A stretch of 41,639 bases of DNA, taken from assembly GCA_030950375.1 (NCBI GenBank), contig JAUZRN010000008.1, positions 1 to 41,639 of the forward strand, written 5' to 3'. Under the pieces are notes generated by a model. It did no database searches and was not told where the DNA came from. It worked only from the letters and a program-made list of their open reading frames with translations. How positions within the stretch are numbered: the stretch's first letter is position 1; every line of letters starts with the position of its first letter. A program made the translations under genes and the position numbers. The DNA is from Rhodothermus sp. (lineage in GTDB: Bacteria > Bacteroidota > Rhodothermia > Rhodothermales > Rhodothermaceae). Shown here piece after piece: positions 8,923 to 17,445 of this stretch.

Positions 8923-9535
8923 CAGCGGAGAGCTGATGAACGACGCCCCACCGGTCGAGGCCATCGTGGTCAAAGACCTGCCGGCCGACCCCTTCGTCAC
9001 CCGTGATCCGCAGACGGGGCGGCCGATCGGTACCGGACGCTATACGTTCTTCAGCCTGCGCACCGGCGAAATCGTCCTGCGCTATGACGATCCGGATCGC
9101 AGCGACTCGGCTTCGACCGCCTGGGATCTGGCCTTTCAGGGCACCAACATTCTGATCAACGGCGGCACAAGTGGCCCGGGGCGGGGCGGTGCTGTTGTGC
9201 TGGAAGTGCCTTTTGACGAAGTAACGGAAGCCCCTGCCGACGATCAGTTTCGGGTAGATGGAGAAGACGCATGTCCCAACGGAGTCCAGCGTGCCATCTG
9301 TCCAGGCTCTGGAAACGGCTGGTACAACTACGACCCCGCTACCCACATCGTCACGCCAATTCCCGGCCGCACAATCGTTGTGCGCACCGCCGACGGCCGC
9401 TATGCCAAAGTGCGCATCCTGAGCTACTACAAAGGCGCTCCTGATCCCGGGGCTATCGATCGCGAGGCCAATCCGCCACGCTACTACACCTTTGAGTATG
9501 TCTTTCAACCTGATGGATCCCGCCGTCTTCAATAA
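8864..9535 (+). CDS. hmuY: HmuY family heme-binding lipoprotein
   Basis: HmuY is a surface or secreted hemophore-like lipoprotein that hands heme to HmuR. The 223-residue protein has a lipoprotein signal with lipobox LIAAC (Cys19). Its body carries the family pattern: YTFFSLRTGEIV, TAWDLAFQGTNILINGGTSG, GNGWYNYDPATHIVTPIPG and RTIVVRTADGRYAKVRILSYY. A Shine-Dalgarno AAGGAAA (8854-8860) precedes ATG 8864; ATG 8870 is an alternative. The start lies inside the 3' end of hmuR. In Porphyromonas HmuY the heme ligands are two His; here I cannot assign the axial ligands by eye. Confidence 0.88.
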   Translation: MPMRILCLLLSLTFLIAACDSGELMNDAPPVEAIVVKDLPADPFVTRDPQTGRPIGTGRYTFFSLRTGEIVLRYDDPDRSDSASTAWDLAFQGTNILINGGTSGPGRGGAVVLEVPFDEVTEAPADDQFRVDGEDACPNGVQRAICPGSGNGWYNYDPATHIVTPIPGRTIVVRTADGRYAKVRILSYYKGAPDPGAIDREANPPRYYTFEYVFQPDGSRRLQ

Positions 9536-9556
9536 CCTGACCGAAGGAGTATTACC

Positions 9557-10441
9557 ATGTGGATTCTGCTTTTTGTCTGGACAAGCTTGGTCATGCCCAC
9601 CGACAGCACTCGTCCGGGATTGCTTGTGATGGCGCATGGCGGCTCACCGGCATGGAACCGCGCCGTGCTTGAGGCAGTGGCGCCATTACGTGCCGGACGC
9701 CCCACGGCCGTCGCTTTCGGCATGGCCAATCCTCACACGCTGCAGCAGGCGATCGACTCGCTTCAGGCGCAGGGCGTGCGCCGCGTGGTCGTCGTTCGGC
9801 TGTTCATGGACGGGGCTTCGTTTCTGCACCAGACCGAATATCTGTTGGGGCTGCGGCCAGATCCCCCTGCTCGGTTCCTGCATCACGGGCCGCATGCCGG
9901 GAACGCCCCTCCTCCACCATTGCACCACAACCTGTCGGTTGTACTAAGCAAAACGGGATTGATGGAAGCCCCTGAACTTGGCCCCATCCTGGCCGACCGG
10001 GCACTGGCGCTCAGTCAAAACCCTCCCCGTGAGTCTGTGCTTCTGCTGGCGCATGGCACCGAGGACGATGTGCGCAATGCTCGCTGGATCGCGGCCATGG
10101 AACGACAGGCACAGCTCATCCGCGCCCTGGGCTTCTATGCCGTCCGGGTCGAAACATTACGGGAAGACTGGCCAGCACTCCGGACCCAGGCCGAGCGGCG
10201 CATCCGGGCGTTCGTTGAAGCCGAAACCCGGGCTGGCCGCACCGTCCTGGTGATTCCGTTTCGTGTTTACGGCTTCGGTCCTTACCAGAAGGTACTGGAC
10301 GGACTGTCTTACCGGGCCGACGGTACGGGTCTGCTGCCGCATCCAGCCATCACGGCCTGGATTGAACGCCAGTGGCAACGGCTGAGCCGCGAGGCCGGTT
10401 GGCTACCTGAGACAACGTCCGTATTGTCCACTACCTACTGA
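9557..10441 (+). CDS. CbiX/sirohydrochlorin-chelatase-like protein in heme operon
   Basis: CbiX/SirB proteins are type II chelatases that insert Co or Fe into sirohydrochlorin using His residues in an HG motif. This 294-residue protein has two such halves, GLLVMAHGG (His27) and VLLLAHGTEDD (His166). Between them is a His-rich loop (about residues 108-125, with HHGPH and LHHN). It begins with a hydrophobic stretch (MWILLFVWTSLVM) that could be a weak signal peptide or anchor but lacks Lys/Arg. A good Shine-Dalgarno (GAAGGAG) precedes the ATG, 21 nt after hmuY. No other sirohydrochlorin or cobalamin synthesis genes are nearby, so a role in handling imported heme or a related tetrapyrrole is my inference. 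Confidence 0.75.
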   Translation: MWILLFVWTSLVMPTDSTRPGLLVMAHGGSPAWNRAVLEAVAPLRAGRPTAVAFGMANPHTLQQAIDSLQAQGVRRVVVVRLFMDGASFLHQTEYLLGLRPDPPARFLHHGPHAGNAPPPPLHHNLSVVLSKTGLMEAPELGPILADRALALSQNPPRESVLLLAHGTEDDVRNARWIAAMERQAQLIRALGFYAVRVETLREDWPALRTQAERRIRAFVEAETRAGRTVLVIPFRVYGFGPYQKVLDGLSYRADGTGLLPHPAITAWIERQWQRLSREAGWLPETTSVLSTTY

Positions 10442-10455
10442 AGCCTCCAGATACC

Positions 10456-10803
10456 ATGCCCGCCGCTTCGAGCAACAATCCGTATCTGTTTCAGACCGAG
10501 CAGGGATACGTGCTTCGCTGCACCTGTTGTGGTCGCTTTGAAGTGGCACTTGGACGCCTGTTGCTACAGCTTTCGCCCGAACGCTTTCAGGCGCTCTGCA
10601 AACGCGTGCGCTCAGTGCCCCTGGATGCCTGGAAGCCGGACCATCTGTGTGTGCTGTCGCTGACGGGTCGTCTGGAGACGATCGATGTGCGCTATGCCTG
10701 CACCCGGGCCGAGCTCATCGCACTGCGCAAGCTACTACATGGTGCTCAGGCCAGACTGGAGCTGGAACGCCTGCTTCAACAGGCGTCCGTTACCCGCAAT
10801 TAG
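10456..10803 (+). CDS. Small CxxC protein, DUF6686-like
   Basis: This 115-residue protein starts 14 nt after the chelatase-like gene and ends the heme operon. It has a CTCCGRFEVALGRLLLQLSPE segment (Cys pair near residue 22), a middle RVRSVPLDAW, and a C-terminal TRAELIALRKLL helix. The layout (GY-CxxC, hydrophobic strand, helix, W, EL-LL end) resembles from memory the Bacteroidota DUF6686 family, function unknown. Its TAG overlaps the TAA of the convergent BtuF-like gene. Membership in a heme/iron operon suggests a metal or heme link, but nothing in the sequence proves it. Confidence 0.6.
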   Translation: MPAASSNNPYLFQTEQGYVLRCTCCGRFEVALGRLLLQLSPERFQALCKRVRSVPLDAWKPDHLCVLSLTGRLETIDVRYACTRAELIALRKLLHGAQARLELERLLQQASVTRN

Positions 10804-11750
10804 GCCAGCGCTGTTTCCAGCGGTTGTAACTCCCAGGTCTGCACCTTGAGCGGCTCGGCCAGCAAGCGCTCCGGATGCAGACAGCAGGCCACCAGCTCAA
10901 TGGAACGGTACAGGCGCGGTCCCGGCCGGTTGAAGTAGGCGTGGCCGTCCAGTACGTACACCCGGCCTTCCCGCACGGCACGCAATGTCTGCCATTCCGG
11001 ACGCTGCCTCAACACCGGTAGCTCACGCGACGTCTGGGCGATGGAAAAGCCGCAGGGCATCAGGAGCAGGACATCGGGATCGGCAGCCTGCAGGTCAGCC
11101 CAGGAAATGATCGACGAAGGCTGTCCCGCTTCCACCAGTACGGCCTGCCCTCCGGCCATGGCCACCACATCGGGCATCCAATGGCCCGCCACAATCAGCG
11201 GATCAAGCCATTCCAGACAGGCAACGCGGGGAAGCGTGGTCAGATCACTACGGCGATGCAGACCGAGATCGTTCCGCAACTGGCGCAACCGTTTTTCGGC
11301 CTGTCCCAGATATTTCATGGCCTCGTGCAGCCGACCAATCGCGCGGCCGATCGCCAGTGCTGCATCCAGCACCTGCTTCAGCGTCTGCGGTGCCATGGCG
11401 AGCACGCGCGGCCGCGACGCGGGCCATTCAGACAACCCCGCCTCCAGCTCCGAAATCGACACTGCACAGACCGGACATTGCGCCTGGGTAAGGATAAGGT
11501 CAGGCTGCAGGGCTCGCAACTGTTCCCAGTCGATCTCGTACAGCCCCTCTCCCTGGGCTTGTACGGCACGAACCTGGCGATCAATTTCCCGAGAGGTGCC
11601 CCGGGCATCAACCCGTGGCCGCGTCAACACCGGCCGGTCCAGAATCTCCGGAGGGTAATCACATGCATGTGAGCGTCCAACCAGCATCGTTTGCGCCCCA
11701 AAGACGCAGACCCATTCAGTGGCAGCAGGGAGGAGAGAGACGATACGCAT
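10800..11750 (-). CDS. BtuF-like (helical backbone) substrate-binding protein
   Basis: The family contains the binding proteins of cobalamin and iron-siderophore ABC importers. The 316-residue sequence shows MRIVSLLPAATEW at the N-terminus, ALQPDLILTQAQCPVCAVS, RVACLEWLDPLIVAGHWMPDVV, AADPDVLLLMPCGF and GRVYVLDGHAYFNRPGPR, the pattern of cobalamin-binding-type members. No signal peptide or lipobox precedes the domain, and no permease or ATPase gene is adjacent, so it may be cytoplasmic or be a stand-alone member of unclear role. It converges on the heme operon; the two stop codons overlap. Confidence 0.75.
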   Translation of the reverse strand: MRIVSLLPAATEWVCVFGAQTMLVGRSHACDYPPEILDRPVLTRPRVDARGTSREIDRQVRAVQAQGEGLYEIDWEQLRALQPDLILTQAQCPVCAVSISELEAGLSEWPASRPRVLAMAPQTLKQVLDAALAIGRAIGRLHEAMKYLGQAEKRLRQLRNDLGLHRRSDLTTLPRVACLEWLDPLIVAGHWMPDVVAMAGGQAVLVEAGQPSSIISWADLQAADPDVLLLMPCGFSIAQTSRELPVLRQRPEWQTLRAVREGRVYVLDGHAYFNRPGPRLYRSIELVACCLHPERLLAEPLKVQTWELQPLETALA

Positions 11751-11877
11751 GGGAATGTCTGTTTGACGGAATGTTTTTCACAGTTTTACCGGCCGGAAGC
11801 GCTTGCTATCCCTCGGGTTTTGTTGTATGCTTTAACTACGTAACCCTACTCATAGTTTGTGACGGAGGAGAGGCTCT

Positions 11878-12267
11878 ATGACGACGGAAGCAATGAAGGT
11901 TGCTGTTTCTACGCCTGCTCGGAAGCGCTTTCAGCGCGAACCTGGCCTGAATCCACAGTTGCCCCTCTTGCTGCTAAATGCAGAGGGCGATATCCAGCAC
12001 ATAACGCCGGCCGCCCGCACGTTGCTTGAGTATTCAGAAACGCAGCCTCTTGATTCGTGCTTTTTCACCTACGTCCACAGTCGCAACCTGCAGCAGGTCT
12101 GGCACGATCTGGCGGCCATGGCCCGGGCGCGCAAGCAACAGGCCTCCTGGCTACTTCGGCTGCGTACCGGCCGTGGTCACTGGCGCTGGTTCCAGGTGCG
12201 CGTCCGCAACCTGCTCCCGGAAAAGAAGGGGATGTTACTGCTGCTACAACCCCTGCAGCAGGCCTGA
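11878..12267 (+). CDS. Small single-domain PAS-like protein
   Basis: The 129-residue protein consists of one PAS-like fold from about residue 30: LPLLLLNAEGDIQHITPAAR, LLEYSETQPLDSCFFTYVHS, and GRGHWRWFQVRVRNLLPE before a final strand GMLLLLQPL. No kinase, cyclase or DNA-binding domain is attached. A strong Shine-Dalgarno (GGAGGAG, 8 nt before ATG 11878) supports the start. It is transcribed divergently from the BtuF-like gene. Ligand and partner are unknown. Confidence 0.7.
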   Translation: MTTEAMKVAVSTPARKRFQREPGLNPQLPLLLLNAEGDIQHITPAARTLLEYSETQPLDSCFFTYVHSRNLQQVWHDLAAMARARKQQASWLLRLRTGRGHWRWFQVRVRNLLPEKKGMLLLLQPLQQA

Positions 12268-12459
12268 AGCAACCTCTGGCACGTAGCAGGCCTCCACACA
12301 CCTACCATCGGGAATAATTTACCGGTGGTGGCGGGGATGGTAATTGTGGATGCCCGGCTTTCGAATCACGTTACAGGCGCGCTTTTTCCGGCAGAAGCTA
12401 CGCCGGCATCCGGATGTCCACCCGCATGTTTTGTTAACAACCAGCTCTTCCCTCCTACT

Positions 12460-14160
12460 TTAGCGAATGGGCGGACGGCGGCGGTGGAAGTCCGTCGCCT
12501 GCTGGTAGGCGTGCGCCAGCATAAGCACCTCTGCATCCCGATAGAGCCCCCCGATGAAGGTGATACTACCGGGTTGGCGGCGGGGCGACAGGGGCTTATC
12601 CTTGAGCGGATGAAACGCATTCGGCACGCACACGCAGGGATGCCCGGTCAGATTCGTGATGCGCAGCGTACCGCCGCCATAAGTAGGCGACACGAACACA
12701 TCCACCTCCCGAAACACTTCGGCCATACGCTGCATGAGCAGGGTGCGAATGCGGTTGGCCTGTAAAAACTCAACGGCCGGCACAAAACGCGCCACGCGAA
12801 ACACGTGCGGCCAGGTGTTACGCCCCTGTCGGACCATCTGGTCCACCCCGCCGGTCCGAGTCAGCTCGTCAAAGGCAGCCGCTGCCTCCACCTCCAGGGT
12901 GAGCAGCATAGCCGAGACCGGCAGGTCGTCCGGCAACCGAATGGGCTTCAGTTCGATGCCCAGCTCGCGCAACACCTGCAACGTTTGCAGATCGGCTTCC
13001 CGATTTTCATAGTCTTCTTCGAAGGCCTCGGCCAGATAGCCCACTCGGAGCTGCCGTACATCGAAGTCGGGATCAAAGGGGAAAGGCATATCGCGCGTGC
13101 TCGGATCACGCGGATCGCGCCCTCGGATCGCGTCAAACACGAGCGCGCAATCTTCGGCTGATCGTGCCATCGGACCCAGCTTATCCATGGTCCAGGCCAG
13201 CGTCATCGCTCCGTAGCGACTTACAGCTCCGAACGTCGGGCGGTGGCCCGTCACGCCGTTACGGGTAGACGGTGAAACGATCGATCCCAGCGTCTCCGAT
13301 CCGATCGCAAACGGCACCAGCCCTGCCGCTACAGCCGCGCCAGATCCGGCCGACGAGCCACTCGATCCCTGCTCAATATTCCAGGGATTTTTCGTCTGAC
13401 CGCCGAACCACACGTCGCCCCAGGCCAGGGCTCCCAGTGTCAGCTTGGCTACAAGCACAGCACCGGCAGCCTCCAGTTTCTCGATCACCGCAGCCGTCAC
13501 GTCCAGCACCTGATTTTCATAGGGTTTGGCTCCCCAGGTCGTGCGATAGCCCGGTACAGCCAGCAGGTCTTTGGCGCCGTAGGGCACGCCGTGCAGCGGT
13601 CCACGCCAGCGACCGGCATCCAGCTCTTCGTCCGCTTTTCGGGCCTGCTCAAAGGCCAGCTCTTCGGTATAGGTGATCACTGCCTTCAGCACGGGATCAT
13701 AACGCTTCAAGCGCGCCAGATACAGTTCGGTCAGTTCCACCGAGCGCACCTGTCGGGTTTTAAGCAAATACGAAAGCTCGGCCACCGTCATATAGGCCAG
13801 GTCTTCCTCGTTGCGTGGCCGCTCCACCGGCCGCGGCTCCCACCGCATCCCTTCTGTTCCGACCGGCAGCGGCTCACCGCCAAGGGTTGGATCAAAAACA
13901 AAGGCGGGAATGACCTCGTTGGGCAGCGGGATCTGACGCAACGCCTCGTAATCCTGCAGGCGTTCGGTCAGATCCTCGACCATCATCTGGCGTTGCTCCT
14001 CCGTGAAAGAAAGCCCTGCAATGCGCTCGGCGCAGGCGATCGTCTCGGGCGTAATTGGCTCGCCTTCCTCAATTTTCGCATACAGCACACCGGGAAAGAG
14101 CGTACCGCTCAATCCCAGTGCCGAGCAGTACTGGAGAAACAGGCGACGATCCAACGGCAT
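12460..14160 (-). CDS. Amidase signature family hydrolase, Tat-type signal
   Basis: Amidase-signature enzymes cleave C-N amide bonds with a Ser-cisSer-Lys triad. In the 566-residue protein the Lys is in GVPYGAKDLLAVPG, the cis-Ser in EQGSSGSSAGSGAAVAAG and the nucleophile region is GSETLGSIVSPSTRNGVTG. The last is unusual: most members have GGSIR, here LGSIV. The N-terminus MPLDRRLFLQYCSALGLSG looks like a twin-arginine signal (RRLFLQ), so it is probably exported folded. A 100-residue extension precedes the amidase core. It follows the M28 peptidase gene by 18 nt; both may break down peptides or amides outside the cytoplasm. The natural substrate is not evident. Confidence 0.88.
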   Translation of the reverse strand: MPLDRRLFLQYCSALGLSGTLFPGVLYAKIEEGEPITPETIACAERIAGLSFTEEQRQMMVEDLTERLQDYEALRQIPLPNEVIPAFVFDPTLGGEPLPVGTEGMRWEPRPVERPRNEEDLAYMTVAELSYLLKTRQVRSVELTELYLARLKRYDPVLKAVITYTEELAFEQARKADEELDAGRWRGPLHGVPYGAKDLLAVPGYRTTWGAKPYENQVLDVTAAVIEKLEAAGAVLVAKLTLGALAWGDVWFGGQTKNPWNIEQGSSGSSAGSGAAVAAGLVPFAIGSETLGSIVSPSTRNGVTGHRPTFGAVSRYGAMTLAWTMDKLGPMARSAEDCALVFDAIRGRDPRDPSTRDMPFPFDPDFDVRQLRVGYLAEAFEEDYENREADLQTLQVLRELGIELKPIRLPDDLPVSAMLLTLEVEAAAAFDELTRTGGVDQMVRQGRNTWPHVFRVARFVPAVEFLQANRIRTLLMQRMAEVFREVDVFVSPTYGGGTLRITNLTGHPCVCVPNAFHPLKDKPLSPRRQPGSITFIGGLYRDAEVLMLAHAYQQATDFHRRRPPIR

Positions 14161-14178
14161 GGTACTCCTGAAGTTGGG

Positions 14179-15546
14179 TTAACGGAATCGAGGTACCGGA
14201 AACAGGATGCGGCTTTCGTGCCCCCGGACATCGACCGATTGAATGCCAAAGAAGTAATCGTCCTTCGACCATCCCACGAATGTATAGCTGGTGTCCGTGG
14301 CGGGCACAAACCATTTCTGTTGCCACTGGGGAGCGGTGGTCTCACGCACGAGCACGTAGTAGCCGGCCAGCCGGTCGCGTCCGGCGCGCGGTGGTGACCA
14401 CAGGAGCCGGGTATCGACCGAAAGGCGTCGTGCGTCGATATAGGCAGCTGCAGGGGGTGGAGGCGCCATGGCCAGGCTGGCCAGGGCGGCTGTCATGAGC
14501 CGGGTCACGCGCGCCACGTAGTCAAAATCGACGCGGTCGGGCACGTCGCCATAAGCCACCCCGTCTTCGAGGCGCACATCCTGATGCTGACGCGTGTAGG
14601 CTTCATTCGGCTCGGTAAGCCGCACGGCCGCAAAGCCGCGTTCGTTAAACGGGATATGATCTCCGCCTCGCAGAAAACGGTCGCGCCGGAAAATCAGCTT
14701 CACCCGCAACTCAGGCACATAACGTGCGCCTACCATGTGCAGATAGCGGGCCAGTTGTCGCGACGGACTGTCGTTTTCACCACCGATAGCCTGGCGGAGT
14801 CGGACCTGCTGCGGCGTCTCGGCTGAAGGGACGCCTTCGGAGAAGACGCGCACCGTCCGGTTATCGCGCACGCCGTTGTCCCCCTCCGTATTGCCGATGA
14901 TGTCCAGCGTAAACATTCCTGCCACGTTCCAACCCAGCGAGTCGGCCAGCGCTGCCAGGTGTCGCGCGCCGATCAGCCCTTGCTCTTCAGCGGCCATGGC
15001 CACAAACAGGATCGTGGCAGGAAAGCGTGCATCGGCCAGTACGCGGGCCATCTCCATAACCGCAACCGTTCCACTGGCATCGTCCGAAGCGCCAGGTGCG
15101 TAGGAAAGCGAGTCCATCACGTCGCTTACCCGGCTGTCGTAATGGCCACTGACAATGAAAATGCGATCGTCTGCCGGATCGGTGCCAGGCAACCGGGCAA
15201 TCACATTGACGATCTCCACGCGCCGATCCACGCGACGGCCATCCGGGCCATACCAGAATCGGTCAAAAAACACTTCCATGTGCCCTCCACCGGCCGCGGC
15301 GTAGCGTTCGAGTGTGCGCTTGATCCAGCGTCGGGCCGCGCCAATACCAAAGGTATCGTTGTCGGCCGGCGAAAGCGTGTGGCGCGTGCCAAAAGCAGCC
15401 AGCTGTCGAAGGTTTGCCTCGATGGAATCGGGCGAAACGCGGGCCAGCAACTGCTGAATGTACGGATCGGGTCGATGAGTTACCGGTTGTGTCTGACCCG
15501 CAACGCACAGGCCCAGGACAAGGAACAGCGTCCAGCTTTGCTTCAT
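14179..15546 (-). CDS. Secreted M28 family Zn-aminopeptidase
   Basis: M28 peptidases remove N-terminal residues with two co-catalytic zinc ions. The 455-residue protein has a signal peptide (MKQSWTLFLVLGLCVAGQTQ) and metal ligands in SGHYDSR, APGASDDASGT (bridging Asp), AMAAEEQGLIGA (catalytic Glu and ligand Glu), FTLDIIGN (Asp) and FLRGGDHIPFNERGF (His). After about residue 355 comes a fibronectin-III-like segment (LLWSPPRAGRDRLAGYYVLVR, GWSKDDYFFGIQSVD), which fits an exported enzyme. It lies 18 nt upstream of the amidase gene, probably in one transcript. Confidence 0.93.
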   Translation of the reverse strand: MKQSWTLFLVLGLCVAGQTQPVTHRPDPYIQQLLARVSPDSIEANLRQLAAFGTRHTLSPADNDTFGIGAARRWIKRTLERYAAAGGGHMEVFFDRFWYGPDGRRVDRRVEIVNVIARLPGTDPADDRIFIVSGHYDSRVSDVMDSLSYAPGASDDASGTVAVMEMARVLADARFPATILFVAMAAEEQGLIGARHLAALADSLGWNVAGMFTLDIIGNTEGDNGVRDNRTVRVFSEGVPSAETPQQVRLRQAIGGENDSPSRQLARYLHMVGARYVPELRVKLIFRRDRFLRGGDHIPFNERGFAAVRLTEPNEAYTRQHQDVRLEDGVAYGDVPDRVDFDYVARVTRLMTAALASLAMAPPPPAAAYIDARRLSVDTRLLWSPPRAGRDRLAGYYVLVRETTAPQWQQKWFVPATDTSYTFVGWSKDDYFFGIQSVDVRGHESRILFPVPRFR

Positions 15547-15585
15547 GATTATCGGTTCGATCTACTCCGGCGGTAACTTCCTGCC

Positions 15586-15604
15586 CAAACATACATCAAA
15601 CATA
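15586..15604 (-). promoter_or_regulatory. Tandem TAnnTTTG elements upstream of the peptidase-amidase unit
   Basis: Two exact copies of TATGTTTG (15604-15597 and 15593-15586 on the minus strand) lie 40-58 nt before the peptidase start. Each fits the Bacteroidota -7 consensus. No matching -33 element was seen at the usual distance, so this is only a candidate. Confidence 0.35.
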
Positions 15605-15754
15605 ACAAAATTGCGCGATACGACGCCGGAAAAGGGGCGTGCCCTGTAACCCTTCGCTGTTTCCGGCTCTGTCGCCCGAGGCGGACGGAGATTAGCTGTT
15701 ATCGGGAACTTGTCGAACGTGCGAGAGCGTTTGCCCACAATCTTGTTGCCGCCA

Positions 15755-15951
15755 GGCTGGAAAGGGCGGACCCGCCGAAGGTGTTCGCGGTGCGGGCACG
15801 ATGCTTCGGAGCAGCAAAGAGGGATTCGGTTCCGCGGGGTCGGAAGTGCGGCTACGAAGCCCATGCGGAAGTCGTCGGCGCCCGGAACGTAAGTCGTGCG
15901 ATGAGCGGCCTGACCGGGGCGGCGGTCGGTCGCCGTTCGGGGGCTGCCTGA
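15755..15951 (+). pseudogene. Remnant of an IS200/IS605-type TnpB C-terminus
   Basis: TnpB is the RNA-guided nuclease of IS200/IS605 and IS607 elements; its C-terminus has a four-Cys zinc ribbon followed by the last RuvC Asp. One frame gives RTRRRCSRCGHDASE (CxxC from 15782) and GIRFRGV. After a shift of frame near 15840 a second frame gives KCGYEAHAEVVGARNVSRA, ending at TGA 15949-15951. Together they follow the TnpB pattern, with one ribbon Cys lost and Glu where the catalytic Asp (HADVVGARN) is expected. No intact tnpA, no N-terminal RuvC part and no element ends were seen. It is a decayed relic. Confidence 0.65.
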
Positions 15952-16152
15952 CAGGACAGGCGTCGGGCGTATCGGGCTGCAGCACGGCCGGGGTAGGCCG
16001 ATGCTCTGGCTCCGAGGGTGCTGCGCGAAGGCCGAAGCCTCAGGGCATGAGGCCGAGCAGGTGCCGATTCCGTATGGGCATCCTCGGGATCCATGCCGGA
16101 GAGGCGGTCAACGGTCGATCTCCTGGTTTTCGGTCGCAGCATTCTTCTGCCG

Positions 16153-17445
16153 ATGCAACGCTGGACCTCCATTCTGCTCGGGGCGGTCCTGACAGCGGCC
16201 TTCATTGGGCCGGGCACGGTGACGACGGCGGCGGCAGCCGGTGCTGGCTATGGCCTGACGCTGCTATGGACGCTGGCGTTTTCGACGCTGGCCTGCTGGA
16301 CGCTACAGGAAGCGGCTGCGCGTCTGACCATCTGCTCGGGACGACCGTTGGCCGAAGCGTTACGCCATCAGTTTGGTGGCTGGAAGGGAACGGCTGTCCG
16401 CCTGCTGGCGCTGGGCGCTATTGTACTGGGCAATGCGGCCTTTGAGGTAGGCAACGTGCTGGGGGCCGTGTCTGGGCTGGAGCTCACGTGGCCGCTGCCC
16501 CGCCGCCTGCTGGTACTCGGGGTAGGTCTGGCTACAGGAGTCCTGCTCTGGTTTGGTACGCTCCGGATGCTGCCCCGGGTGCTCGGGGCGTTCGTGGCCT
16601 TCATGGGGCTGGCCTTTCTGGTTACCGCCCTGCGCCTCCATCCACCCGATGCAGTATGGCTTCGGCATCTGGTCTGGCCTGCGCTACCGGAAGGAGCTGG
16701 CCTGCTGGTAGTTGGGCTGATTGGCACGACCGTGGTCCCCTACAATCTGTTTCTGGGATCAGGACTGGCTCGTGGAGAGCCCTTGAGTGCCACGCGTTTT
16801 GGACTGGCCATTGCTATCGTCGGGGGCGGCCTGATCTCGATGGCCATTTTAGTGGTCGGCACGGCGGTGCACGGACCGTTCACCTACGAAGCACTTGCCA
16901 GCACGCTCGGGCAGGCGCTGGGTACCTGGGCCCGCACGCTGTTTGCGCTGGGCCTCTTTGCAGCCGGCTTCACTTCGGCACTGACAGCGCCCATAGCAGC
17001 GGCCATTACGGCTCGTGGCCTGCTGGCCGAACACGACACCTCGGAGCGGGCTCCTATCTATCGAGTTACCTGGCTGTTGGTCTGGGGGAGCGGGATCCTG
17101 TTGAGCCTGCTGGATCTGCGCCCCATTCCCGCCATCATTGCAGCCCAGGCGCTCAATGGCGTGTTGCTTCCTGTAGTGGCCATTTTTCTGTGGATCGCCA
17201 CCAATGATCCACGCCTGATGGGGCGCGAGGGACTTACACCACCCGGGTTGAACGTGCTCGCCGGACTTTCGGTGAGCGTCGCCCTGCTGCTGGGCCTGCG
17301 TAATTTACTGGCAGCCCTTCAAACAGCCGGCCTGGGGCTTGCGCTTTCCGAAGCGTTGCTGCTCAAGCTGGCAGGAGGTCTGACCCTGGTGCTTCTGCTG
17401 CTACTGAGTTGCTATCTGTACCGGTTGCGTCGTCTTGCGTCATGA
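16153..17445 (+). CDS. NRAMP-fold transporter lacking canonical metal ligands
   Basis: The 430-residue protein has about 11 hydrophobic segments and the NRAMP fold signature. However, TM1 reads AAFIGPGTVTTAAAAGAGYG where classical members have DPGN, and TM6 reads GTTVVPYNLFLGSG where MPH is expected. Asp, Asn and Met of the Mn/Fe site are therefore missing. The start MQRWTS (ATG 16153) was chosen because upstream codons fall in relic DNA. The stop overlaps the hyuA ATG (ATGA), so the transporter is tied to the HyuA/HyuB hydrolase. In Bacillus the NRAMP-family gene ycsG sits with 5-oxoprolinase genes, so an organic substrate such as 5-oxoproline or a hydantoin is a reasonable inference. Confidence 0.85.
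   Translation: MQRWTSILLGAVLTAAFIGPGTVTTAAAAGAGYGLTLLWTLAFSTLACWTLQEAAARLTICSGRPLAEALRHQFGGWKGTAVRLLALGAIVLGNAAFEVGNVLGAVSGLELTWPLPRRLLVLGVGLATGVLLWFGTLRMLPRVLGAFVAFMGLAFLVTALRLHPPDAVWLRHLVWPALPEGAGLLVVGLIGTTVVPYNLFLGSGLARGEPLSATRFGLAIAIVGGGLISMAILVVGTAVHGPFTYEALASTLGQALGTWARTLFALGLFAAGFTSALTAPIAAAITARGLLAEHDTSERAPIYRVTWLLVWGSGILLSLLDLRPIPAIIAAQALNGVLLPVVAIFLWIATNDPRLMGREGLTPPGLNVLAGLSVSVALLLGLRNLLAALQTAGLGLALSEALLLKLAGGLTLVLLLLLSCYLYRLRRLAS

Larger units (their letters stand above)
15547..16152. other. 606-nt gap between the M28 peptidase and the NRAMP-like gene
   Basis: No intact gene was found. The left 60 nt hold the candidate peptidase promoter. The middle (about 15755-15951) holds a frameshifted TnpB C-terminal fragment. 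The rest (15952-16152) has short open frames without recognisable motifs and must include the promoter of the NRAMP-like gene, which I could not identify. Confidence 0.6.

Noticed and set aside
12325-12765. Possible gene between the PAS protein and the amidase
   Set aside because: Most of it is antisense to the amidase C-terminus; the free part (12268-12459) shows only a small TTGTTAACAA palindrome at 12431-12440.
15801-16445. Long plus-strand open frame between the peptidase and the NRAMP-like gene
   Set aside because: It runs across TnpB relic DNA and into the transporter in another frame, and has no domain or codon pattern of a real gene.
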